Translations under genes and position numbers: made by a program | Source: an uncultured Alphaproteobacteria bacterium | Lineage (GTDB): Bacteria; Pseudomonadota; Alphaproteobacteria; UBA6615 | NCBI GenBank assembly: GCA_943787745.1 | Contig: CALSNJ010000004.1 | Coordinates: forward strand, 62,001-126,000 | Direction: 5' to 3' | Length of the DNA stretch: 64,000 bases | Shown: piece by piece, positions 36,657 to 44,512 of the stretch | Layout: each line of letters begins with the position of its first letter | Position numbering within the stretch: position 1 is the stretch's first letter | The notes under the pieces: generated by a model | Seen by the model: the letters and a program-made list of their open reading frames with translations, nothing else | Database searches by the model: none | What the model was told of the DNA's origin: nothing

Positions 36657-38234
36657 ATGAACCCCAACACCGTCGCAGTCGATAGCACTGTCAGCCCGGC
36701 CAAACTGACCTTCGCCAACAGCTTCAACGTCGCCGTTCCCTTTATTGACCGCCATGTCACTGAAGGACGTGGCGATAAAGTTGCGATCCGCACAACTGAT
36801 GGTGACACCACCTATGCCGAACTGCTGGAAGGCGTAAACCGGGCTGGCAACGTGTTGATCAGCCTGGGGTTGAAACCCGGCGACCGGGTTCTCATGGTGG
36901 TGAAAGATTCACCCACATTCCCGTTCCTGTTCTGGGGCGCCATCAAGGCAGGCTTCGTGCCGGTCCCGGTCAACACATTGCTCCACGCCAAGGACTATCA
37001 GTACATGGCGATCGATTCCGACGCGGCCTGCGTTGTCTGGTCGCCGGAGTTTGAGTCCTGTATTCGGGCGGCACTTGACCGGATGGCGATACAGCCGCTT
37101 CACCAGTTCCCCACCGAGGGAGACGGCAAAACCTTTGCATCCCTTCTCGCCAACGCCTCGACAGACCTGAACCCGTTTCCCGCGTCTGCAGATGCAGACT
37201 GTTTCTGGCTGTACACTTCGGGCTCGACCGGCGACCCGAAGGGCGCGGTACACGCGCATAAGGACATGGTCGTCACCAGCCAGTATTACGGTGTTGAAAC
37301 CCTCAGCATCACCGAAAAGGACATCTGCCTGTCTGCGGCAAAGCTGTTTTTTGCCTATGGACTGGGCAATGCCATGACCTTCCCATTCTGGGTCGGCGGG
37401 CAGGCCGTGCTGTGGGGTGGCCGCACAACGCCCGATAGTATGTTCGAGCATATCGAGCGATTTAGACCGACTCTCTATTTTGGTGTCCCAACACTGTTTG
37501 CCACTCAGCTTCAAACCCTGTCACATACCTCTCCGGATCTCTCGAGCCTGCGCGTGTGCGTGTCCGCCGGAGAGCCGCTCCCCGCCAATATTTTCAAGCG
37601 CTGGGAAGCACGTACAAATCTCAAGATCCTCGACGGCATCGGAACGACAGAAAACCTCCACATCTTCATCAGCAACCGGCCCGATGACGTTCGCACCGGC
37701 GTCAGCGGACGCCCTGTCCCCGGATATCAAATCAAAATCGTGAATGACAAAGGCGGCCCCGTGAAACAGGGCGAGATTGGCCATTTGATGGTGCGCGGCC
37801 AATCCGCCACATCACGTTACTGGAAACTGCCCGAACGCACGGAAGCAACTCTGGTCGATGGCTGGCTGCGCACCGGAGATTCCTACTATCAGGACGAAGA
37901 CGGTTATTACATCTGCTGCGGACGCAGCGATGACATGCTCAAGGTTGGCGGTATCTGGGTGTCTCCTGTGGAGATCGAATCGCGCCTGATGGACCACGAG
38001 GCCGTCCTCGAAGCTGCCGTGGTGGGCCGCACCGACGATGATCAACTGGTCAAGGCCGAAGCCTTCATCATCCTTGATGAAGGCCACACGGCCTCCGATT
38101 CACTTGCAGAGGCATTGCAGGCCTTCTGCAAGGCTGGTCTCGCACGCTACAAATACCCACGTTGGGTGCATTTTGTGGATGAGTTGCCCAAGACCGCGAC
38201 GGGGAAAATTCAAAGATTCATCCTGCGGGCCTGA
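36657..38234 (+). CDS. bclA: Benzoate-CoA ligase
   Basis: This ATP-dependent acyl-CoA synthetase of 525 residues activates benzoate (or a related aromatic acid) to its CoA thioester, the entry step of the box pathway. The P-loop-like motif YTSGSTGDPKGAVHAH is near residue 193, the DGIGTTENLHIF motif near 330 and the adenylation motifs GWLRTGDSYYQDEDGYYICCGRSDDMLK near 410. PKTATGKIQRF supplies the catalytic Lys. The ATG at 36657 has GGAGGA ten bases upstream; the in-frame ATG at 36636 is inside that site. Confidence 0.93.
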   Translation: MNPNTVAVDSTVSPAKLTFANSFNVAVPFIDRHVTEGRGDKVAIRTTDGDTTYAELLEGVNRAGNVLISLGLKPGDRVLMVVKDSPTFPFLFWGAIKAGFVPVPVNTLLHAKDYQYMAIDSDAACVVWSPEFESCIRAALDRMAIQPLHQFPTEGDGKTFASLLANASTDLNPFPASADADCFWLYTSGSTGDPKGAVHAHKDMVVTSQYYGVETLSITEKDICLSAAKLFFAYGLGNAMTFPFWVGGQAVLWGGRTTPDSMFEHIERFRPTLYFGVPTLFATQLQTLSHTSPDLSSLRVCVSAGEPLPANIFKRWEARTNLKILDGIGTTENLHIFISNRPDDVRTGVSGRPVPGYQIKIVNDKGGPVKQGEIGHLMVRGQSATSRYWKLPERTEATLVDGWLRTGDSYYQDEDGYYICCGRSDDMLKVGGIWVSPVEIESRLMDHEAVLEAAVVGRTDDDQLVKAEAFIILDEGHTASDSLAEALQAFCKAGLARYKYPRWVHFVDELPKTATGKIQRFILRA

Positions 38235-38284
38235 CCCGGATCACGCCGCAAACACGCGCCCCCTTTTCAAAGGAAGAGCAGGCC

Positions 38285-39235
38285 ATGGAACTTCACCCGC
38301 AAATCCGCAAAGCCGTCGGCATGATGGCCGGCGTGAGCTTTCCCGACCTGAGCCCGGGCGAAGCACGCGCCGTGCTGCGTGAACGGGTCGCCATCCTCAA
38401 CCAACCACCTGTGCCGCTCCGCCGGGTGATGGACCTCTACCCGTCAGGACCGGGCGGGCCGGTACCCCTGCGCGTTTATGTTCCGGTGACCGCACCGACC
38501 GACGAAGCCCTGCCGGTCGTCGTGTATTTCCACGGCGGCGGCTGGACCATCGGCTGTCACGACACCGTAGAGCCGCAATGCCGCTACATGGCCAATGCAG
38601 CACGCGCCATCTTCGTGTCGGTCGAATACCGGCTGGCGCCCGAGCACAAATTTCCCGCTGCCTTCGATGATTGCCAATGGGCCGTGCGCTGGGTGCACGA
38701 ACATGCCGCCGAACTCGGTGCCGATCCCACCCGCATTGCCGTCGCGGGCGATAGCGCCGGCGGCAATCTGACCGCCGTGACCGCCCAGCAATTGCGCGAA
38801 TCCGGCCCAAAACTGGCTGCGCAGGTGCTGATCTGTCCGATCACCAATCTGATCTTCGACACCCCTTCCTACATCGAAAACGCGGAGGGGCCCGTCCTCA
38901 CGCGGCGCATGCAGGACCGCTGGGTAGAGAACTATCTCGATGACGAAGCGCTACGACACGACCCGCGTGTCTCGCCATTGCTGGCCAATGACTTTGCGGG
39001 GCTTCCCCCAGCCACGGTGATCACGGCGAGCCATGACCCTCTGCGGGATGAAGGCATCGCATATACCGAACGCCTCGTTGCGGCGGGCGTGCCGGTGCGC
39101 CAGCGCAACTGGGAAGGCTACACCCACCTGTTTCCAAGCATGGGCGGCTATGTGGATGCCGCCTTCGAGGCGCTGGACTTTGCTGCCGGGGGATTGCGGG
39201 AGGCGTTTGAAGACGCCGGCACCAACAAGTCGTAA
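38285..39235 (+). CDS. Hormone-sensitive-lipase-family esterase
   Basis: This carboxylesterase of 316 residues has the family HGGG oxyanion motif (VYFHGGGWTIG near residue 83) and the nucleophile elbow GDSAGGN (near residue 156). SHDPLRDEG and GYTHLFPS supply the acid and His. AAGGAAG lies upstream of the ATG. It follows bclA by 50 bp on the same strand and is probably the last gene of the box operon. It might free aromatic acids from esters for BclA, but this is inference. Confidence 0.9.
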   Translation: MELHPQIRKAVGMMAGVSFPDLSPGEARAVLRERVAILNQPPVPLRRVMDLYPSGPGGPVPLRVYVPVTAPTDEALPVVVYFHGGGWTIGCHDTVEPQCRYMANAARAIFVSVEYRLAPEHKFPAAFDDCQWAVRWVHEHAAELGADPTRIAVAGDSAGGNLTAVTAQQLRESGPKLAAQVLICPITNLIFDTPSYIENAEGPVLTRRMQDRWVENYLDDEALRHDPRVSPLLANDFAGLPPATVITASHDPLRDEGIAYTERLVAAGVPVRQRNWEGYTHLFPSMGGYVDAAFEALDFAAGGLREAFEDAGTNKS

Positions 39236-39266
39236 CCCGGACCGCTCAGACCGACAGGATTCTGCC

Positions 39267-39343
39267 GTCATCGCGAGCCCCGAAGGGGCGCGGCGATCCA
39301 CTGTCAGACTGGATTGCTTCGTTGCTGCGCGCCTCGCAATGAC
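39267..39343. repeat. Intergenic palindromic repeat, family B
   Basis: This 77-bp imperfect palindrome runs from GTCATCGCGAG to CTCGCAATGAC (10 of 11 outer bases pair), with inner GGCGATCCA and TGGATTGCT. Elements with this 'GTCATTGCGAG' end are common between genes in many proteobacteria. It separates the convergent esterase and cupin genes. Confidence 0.75.
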
Positions 39344-39357
39344 AGAAAGGCCACGCT

Positions 39358-39780
39358 CTATTTCTCGTGGATGACGTTCTGCGAACCATCCGCACCCATG
39401 AACACCACCAGAATTCGCACAGGCACATCGCCATCATTGATGCCGTTATGGGTCACAGTTTCGGCTTCCATGAAGGCTTCGCCCTTACGATAGGTGCGCT
39501 TGCCATGGGTGCCGTAGTCCACGGTCACCTGACCCTCAAGAATATAGCCGTATGTCGGGACACCATGACGGTGCGGACCGGTTTCCTCGCCGGGTTTCAT
39601 GGTCACGATCAGGCTGGTGACCTTTGCCGGACCCGATTCGGGATAGACCAACGTCTCGCCAACGATGTTCTTCGAGCCGTCGAACAACGGCACAACCCGG
39701 GCGTAGTCATCGGCAGCCAGGAGCGGCGTGGTCGCAAGGCAGAACAGCAATGCGAGAGGGAAAGAGCGTTTCAAGCGCAT
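39358..39780 (-). CDS. Secreted cupin-domain protein
   Basis: This 140-residue protein has a signal peptide of about 22 residues (MRLKRSFPLALLFCLATTPLLA) and a single cupin barrel: motif 1 as GPHRHGVPTYGYILEGQVTVDYG and motif 2 as GEAFMEAETVTHNGINDG. His and Glu at these sites usually bind a metal. It is the last gene downstream of the second ABC transporter, 36 bp after livF, on the same strand. A periplasmic enzyme or binding role is likely; the substrate is unknown. Confidence 0.83.
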   Translation of the reverse strand: MRLKRSFPLALLFCLATTPLLAADDYARVVPLFDGSKNIVGETLVYPESGPAKVTSLIVTMKPGEETGPHRHGVPTYGYILEGQVTVDYGTHGKRTYRKGEAFMEAETVTHNGINDGDVPVRILVVFMGADGSQNVIHEK

Positions 39781-39816
39781 GAGTTGGATACCTTCGATTG
39801 AATTATGACAGGGGCC

Positions 39817-40518
39817 CTAAACCCCCAGATACCGCTCCTGCAGCGCCTTGTCGGCACGGAGTTCATCTGACGTGCCGTTCCAAACAACACGGCCCTTTTC
39901 CACGATGTGGTGGCGGTCGGCGATCCGGGTGAGTGCGGCGACGTTCTTGTCGATGACCAGAATCGACTGCTTCGCAGTCTTGAGGTCGGACAGGCAGGAC
40001 CAGATTTCCTGACGGACCAGAGGTGCCAGACCTTCGGTGGCTTCATCCAGGACCAGAAGTTTGGGGTTGGTCATCAGGGCGCGACCGACCGCGAGCATCT
40101 GCTGCTCGCCACCGGAAAGCTGATTGCCGGCGCTTTCCAGACGCGGCGTGAGCCCGGGGAACAGGTCGATCACCTTGTCGAAGGTCCAGCTTTCGCCTTC
40201 GCCCTCGCGCGGACGTGCCGTCGCGACCAAGTTTTCACGGACGGACAGGTTCGGAAAAATCTGCCGGCCCTCGGGCACAAGACCGATCCCGGCCTGTGCC
40301 ACCTTGTGAGACGGCAAACCGTGGATCCCCAGACCATCAAACATGATCCGCCCGGCATCCGGGCGCAGGATGCCCATAAGTGCGCGGATGGTCGTCGTCT
40401 TGCCCATGCCGTTGCGGCCGAGCAGGGTGGCGACCTCTCCGGCACCGATGGCAAAATCCATCCCGAACAGCACTTGGCTGTCGCCATAGGAGGCATTCAG
40501 GCCACGCACCTCAAGCAT
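39817..40518 (-). CDS. livF: Branched-chain-type ABC transporter ATPase LivF (system 2)
   Basis: This 233-residue ATPase has Walker A GRNGMGKT at 34-41, signature LSGGEQQ and Walker B LLVLDEATEGLAP, which places it with LivF. The start overlaps the livG stop as TGATG. The system lies beside the box genes and probably imports an aromatic or other organic acid; similar Liv-like systems for aromatic acids are known in alphaproteobacteria, but the substrate here is inferred only from position. Confidence 0.91.
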   Translation of the reverse strand: MLEVRGLNASYGDSQVLFGMDFAIGAGEVATLLGRNGMGKTTTIRALMGILRPDAGRIMFDGLGIHGLPSHKVAQAGIGLVPEGRQIFPNLSVRENLVATARPREGEGESWTFDKVIDLFPGLTPRLESAGNQLSGGEQQMLAVGRALMTNPKLLVLDEATEGLAPLVRQEIWSCLSDLKTAKQSILVIDKNVAALTRIADRHHIVEKGRVVWNGTSDELRADKALQERYLGV

Positions 40519-41276
40519 CAGACGATCTCCTCTTCGCCCAGATAGGCTTCGCGGACCGCAGGATCGTTGCGGATGTCATCCCGTGCGCCCGTGGCGATGA
40601 CCTTGCCGTAGACGAGCACCGTGATCCGGTCGGCCAGCGCGAAGACGGCATCCATGTCGTGTTCAACCAGCAGCATGGTGTAGTCACCCTTGAGCGCCCG
40701 CAGGAAGGTGATCATGCCCTGACTTTCCTCCGGGCCCATGCCGGCCATCGGCTCGTCGAGAAGCAGGAATGTCGGTTCGGTTGCCAGCGAGATCGCGATC
40801 TCCAACTGGCGTTGTTCGCCATAGGCGAGATCACCGGCACGGACCTCCATCCGGTCGCCAAGCCCGACCCGCTCGAGCAAGGCACGCGCGGGATCGATCA
40901 GACTGGTATCACGTGATACCGGCTTCCAGAACCGGAAGCTGTGACCCTGGGTCGCCTGTACCGAGAGCATGACGTTCTCGAGGGTTGTGAAATCCCGGAA
41001 GATACTGGTGATCTGGTAGGATCGTGCCAGGCCCGCGCGCACCCGCGCCGGACCGGCCATGCGCGTGATATCCCGCCCGTTGAACAGGATATTGCCCGCA
41101 TCCGGACGCATCTCACCCGAGAGCATATTCACCAGCGTCGTCTTGCCCGCGCCATTGGGACCAATGACGGCGTGAATCTCGCCGGTTTCCACCGACAGGG
41201 ATAGATTGTCCGTCGCGGTCAGGCCGCCGAAGGTCTTGATCAGGCTGTTCGCACTCAGTGCGACGGGTTTGGTCAT
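40518..41276 (-). CDS. livG: Branched-chain-type ABC transporter ATPase LivG (system 2)
   Basis: This ATPase of 252 residues has Walker A GPNGAGKT (residues 39-46), the LivG signature LAYGEQRQLE, Walker B LLLDEPMAGMG and the ARSYQITSIF segment. The ATG at 41276 gives the protein start MTKPVALSANSL; a GTG at 41288 is in frame, overlaps the livM stop by eight bases and would add four residues. Ribosome-site evidence is weak for both. Confidence 0.91.
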   Translation of the reverse strand: MTKPVALSANSLIKTFGGLTATDNLSLSVETGEIHAVIGPNGAGKTTLVNMLSGEMRPDAGNILFNGRDITRMAGPARVRAGLARSYQITSIFRDFTTLENVMLSVQATQGHSFRFWKPVSRDTSLIDPARALLERVGLGDRMEVRAGDLAYGEQRQLEIAISLATEPTFLLLDEPMAGMGPEESQGMITFLRALKGDYTMLLVEHDMDAVFALADRITVLVYGKVIATGARDDIRNDPAVREAYLGEEEIV

Positions 41277-41280
41277 GGCA

Positions 41281-42234
41281 TCACTCACGGCGTGACTTCG
41301 GCGTCAGAAGCCCGGCAATACCGCCGCGCGCAAACAGTACAACCAGAACCAGAAACGGCCCGAAGATGATGTGCCAGTGATGGGTCCAGCCCGCGAGAAT
41401 TTCCGACAACATGAGGAAGACAAACGCACCCGTGACCGGCCCGAACAGCGTCGACATACCGCCGAGCACAACCATGAAGATCAGCTCACCCGAGCGGGGC
41501 CAGTTCATCATGTCCGGTGAGACAAAACGCTCAAAATTTGCCTGCAACAGTCCCGCGATACCGCACATGATTCCGGCGATGACAAAGGCGGTCAGGCGAT
41601 ACCGGTAGGTCGCAACGCCAATGGACTGAACCCGTGCATCGTTGGATTTGGCCGCGCGCATGATATTGCCAAAGCGGGAGTTCACAAGACGCCAGCTGAC
41701 CAGCACGCTCGCCACTAGGAAGGCGAAGATCGTGTAATACATGGTCATTTTGTCTTCGAGGGAGAAGAACGAGACCCCGAAATCGCTGCGCGCAAGGATG
41801 TTCAGGCCGTCATCGCTGCCATAGCGCTCCGCGCTGACCGACAGGAAAAAGATCATCTGCGCCAGCGCCAGGGTGATCATGATAAAATAGACACCCTTGG
41901 TCCGCAGGCTGATCGCCCCGAAGATCAGCGCGATCAGGCCGCTCAGGCCGATGGCGAGCGGCCACTGGATCCAGGCATTGGTCACCCCGTGAAAGGCCAG
42001 TATGCCCACTGTATAGCCGCCGATCCCGAGATAGACCGCGTGGCCGAAGCTGATCAGCCCGCCATAGCCCATGATCAGGTTGAGACTGACCGCCGCAATT
42101 CCCCAGATCATGATCCGGGCAAACACAGTCACATAGAAGGTTTCACCGATGGCGGGCGCCACAAAGGGCGTCAACGCGAAGATCACCATCACGACGGCGG
42201 TGAACATGTTTGCCGGATTCTTCAGTGCATTCAT
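41281..42234 (-). CDS. livM: Branched-chain-type ABC transporter permease LivM (system 2)
   Basis: This 317-residue inner-membrane permease has about ten helices and the LivM core LIMGYGGLISFGHAVYLGIGGYTVG, then LRTKGVYFIMITLALAQ. Its start overlaps the livH stop as ATGA, so both permeases are translated together. Unlike transporter 1 it is not fused to LivH. Confidence 0.92.
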   Translation of the reverse strand: MNALKNPANMFTAVVMVIFALTPFVAPAIGETFYVTVFARIMIWGIAAVSLNLIMGYGGLISFGHAVYLGIGGYTVGILAFHGVTNAWIQWPLAIGLSGLIALIFGAISLRTKGVYFIMITLALAQMIFFLSVSAERYGSDDGLNILARSDFGVSFFSLEDKMTMYYTIFAFLVASVLVSWRLVNSRFGNIMRAAKSNDARVQSIGVATYRYRLTAFVIAGIMCGIAGLLQANFERFVSPDMMNWPRSGELIFMVVLGGMSTLFGPVTGAFVFLMLSEILAGWTHHWHIIFGPFLVLVVLFARGGIAGLLTPKSRRE

Positions 42235-43157
42235 TGTGCACCTTTTGGCGGGAACAGCCCTTGTGGCCGGAAGAACAGGATCGCGGCCATCAGGATATAA
42301 ATCAGCATCGAGGAGACAGCCGGACCCGCGGACTCCGCCGCGTTGGCGGGCAGGAACAGCAGCAGCAGGACGTCCAGAAACGAACGGCCCAAAGTATCAA
42401 TAAGACCGGTGACGATGGATGCGATGAACGCGCCGCGTATCGAACCGATCCCCCCGATCACGATCACCACAAAGGCGAGGATCAGAACATCCTCCCCCAT
42501 GCCAATGGCCGCCTGGGTGATCGGCGTGATGATCAGCCCGGCCAGCCCGGCAAGCACTGCCCCGATCCCGAAGACGATAGAGAAAAGCTTGGGAATATTC
42601 ACACCGAGCGCCCCAGCCATGGTGCGGTTCGACGCCCCGGCCCGGATCAGCATGCCGATCCGGGTCTTGCCGACCAGCAGATACAGGCCAAAGGCGACCA
42701 GCAGGCCGATCACGATGATCACGATCCGGTAGACCGGATAGGTGATGCCAAAGCCCAGCGAGACAATTCCGTCCAGATAATCAGGCAGCGGCACCACAAG
42801 ACCTTCGGGGCCCCAGATCAGGCGGACGGCCTCGTTGAAAAACAGAATCAGCCCGAAGGTCGCAAGCACCTGATCGAGGTGATCGCGCGGATAGAGCGTG
42901 CGCAGGGTCGTCATTTCGACGACGACTCCGATCACCAGCATCGCCGGCACCATCAGGATCACACCGAGCACAAACGACCCGGTCAGCAGCGCAAAGGTGC
43001 CACCGACAAAGGCCCCGATCATGAACATTGAGCCATGGGCCAGATTTACCAAATCCATGATGCCGAAGACGAGCGTCAGCCCGGCGGCCATCAGGAACAG
43101 GATAATCCCGAGCTGAAACCCGTTTAGAACCTGTTCGGTGAGAAGGACGTAATCCAT
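42231..43157 (-). CDS. livH: Branched-chain-type ABC transporter permease LivH (system 2)
   Basis: This 308-residue permease has the LivH signature LVFGIMDLVNLAHGSMFMIGAF (residues near 28-49) and GGIGSIRGAFIAS near 226. It pairs with LivM in the inner membrane. It follows the binding-protein gene across an 85-bp gap that holds a very stable UUCG-loop hairpin. Confidence 0.92.
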   Translation of the reverse strand: MDYVLLTEQVLNGFQLGIILFLMAAGLTLVFGIMDLVNLAHGSMFMIGAFVGGTFALLTGSFVLGVILMVPAMLVIGVVVEMTTLRTLYPRDHLDQVLATFGLILFFNEAVRLIWGPEGLVVPLPDYLDGIVSLGFGITYPVYRIVIIVIGLLVAFGLYLLVGKTRIGMLIRAGASNRTMAGALGVNIPKLFSIVFGIGAVLAGLAGLIITPITQAAIGMGEDVLILAFVVIVIGGIGSIRGAFIASIVTGLIDTLGRSFLDVLLLLFLPANAAESAGPAVSSMLIYILMAAILFFRPQGLFPPKGAQ

Positions 43158-43192
43158 AGCAACTGGGTAATCAGGCCGGAGCAGACATGCAA

Positions 43193-43216
43193 GCGGGGAT
43201 ACCGAAGTATCCCCGC
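43193..43216 (-). other. UUCG-loop hairpin between binding-protein and livH genes
   Basis: GCGGGGATAC (43193-43202) and GTATCCCCGC (43207-43216) form a 10-bp perfect stem whose minus-strand loop is TTCG, an extra-stable tetraloop. It lies 26 bases after the binding-protein stop. No T-run follows, so it more likely protects the upstream mRNA end from decay or partly stops transcription, giving more binding protein than permease. Confidence 0.75.
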
Positions 43217-43242
43217 GGGCACATTAGCTTTCCGAAACCCAA

Positions 43243-44421
43243 TCAGGGCATCTTGCACTGGCTGGCATAAGGATCCTGATGGTCCTTGAGAACCACGCGA
43301 CCCCCAGCCGTGGTCCAGTTGCCGTCGGCATCCTTGACCACCGTGCGTTCATAGAAGTTCTGGATGGGGAAATGATTGTTGCCCATCGTGAACTTGCCAC
43401 GCACAGACGGGAAATCCGCTTTCTTGAGCGCGGCGCGCATGCCAGCTGTGTTGAGCACGTCACCATTCACCGCCTCGATGGCCGACTTGATGTACATGAT
43501 CGAGTCATAGCTTTGCGCGGCATAGAAGGACGGATAGCGACCATATTTGGCCCGGAAATCCGCCACAAACTTCTTGTTGGCGGGGTTGTCCAGATCCGGC
43601 GCCCAGAACTGGGTCATCTTGGTGCCCAGCACGGTTTCCATATTGGCCTTCTGGAAAAGGGGCAGACTGATCGAATCCAGTGTGTAGACCGAGTAAAGCG
43701 GCACAGTACCGGCAAGACCCGCCTGCTGGTACTGCTTGATGAAGGCCGGTCCGGCCGGCCCCGGGTAGAAGGTGAAGACACCTTCAGGCTTGGCGGCCTT
43801 GACCTTGGAGAGTTCTGCAGACCAGTCACGCTGGGACGGCCAGACGGTCATGTCCTTGCCGACAATCTTGCCCTTGAAGGTGCGTTCCACGCCAGCAACC
43901 ATATTCTGGCCCGCCGCATAGTTCGGTGCCACCAGATAAAGCGATTCAACGCCCTCCTGATTCAGCAACTCACCGAGCGCCATCGGCGTCTGGTCATTCT
44001 GCCAGGCGATATTGAAGAAGTTCTGATTGCATTGGGCACCTGCGAGCGGCGACGGGCCGGCATTGGCGCTGATCAGGATCTTGCCTTCATTGAGAACCAC
44101 AGGCGCAGAGGCCAGCAGGACGTTGGACCAGATGTAACCGGCCACGATGTCGACATTGTCGCTGAGCACCAGACGTTCGGTCGCCTGCTTGCCCTTCTGT
44201 GAATTGAATTCATCATCAGCGTAGATAATCTCGACATCGAGATTGGCCATCTTGCCACCAATATGCTCAACCGCCAGATCAACAGCATCGCGCATATCCT
44301 TGCCGATCACCGCCACCGGCGTGGTCAAGGTGGTGACAAAGCCGATCTTGACCTTGTCGGCAGCCGCAGGGCTTGCCAGGAGAGTCAGCAGTGCTGCTGA
44401 TCCCACGATTTTTTTCAACAT
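43243..44421 (-). CDS. Periplasmic substrate-binding protein of HAAT-type ABC transporter (system 2)
   Basis: This periplasmic receptor of 392 residues has a signal peptide (MLKKIVGSAALLTLLASPAAA) followed by DKVKIGFVTTLTTPVAVIGK, the start of the type I binding fold. The ATG at 44421 is chosen because GGAGGAG lies 8 bases upstream; the open frame to 44532 has no signal peptide. YDSIMYIKSAIEAVNGD is typical of the group that binds aromatic acids as well as amino acids. It lies 91 bp behind the FadJ-like gene. Confidence 0.89.
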   Translation of the reverse strand: MLKKIVGSAALLTLLASPAAADKVKIGFVTTLTTPVAVIGKDMRDAVDLAVEHIGGKMANLDVEIIYADDEFNSQKGKQATERLVLSDNVDIVAGYIWSNVLLASAPVVLNEGKILISANAGPSPLAGAQCNQNFFNIAWQNDQTPMALGELLNQEGVESLYLVAPNYAAGQNMVAGVERTFKGKIVGKDMTVWPSQRDWSAELSKVKAAKPEGVFTFYPGPAGPAFIKQYQQAGLAGTVPLYSVYTLDSISLPLFQKANMETVLGTKMTQFWAPDLDNPANKKFVADFRAKYGRYPSFYAAQSYDSIMYIKSAIEAVNGDVLNTAGMRAALKKADFPSVRGKFTMGNNHFPIQNFYERTVVKDADGNWTTAGGRVVLKDHQDPYASQCKMP

Positions 44422-44512
44422 TTTCAGTCTCCTCCCTGAAAGATTGGCGCTATCGGAACACAACACTCCCCATAAGAAAAGCGCCCGCCGGGTAAGCCTT
44501 TGGATTGATGTC

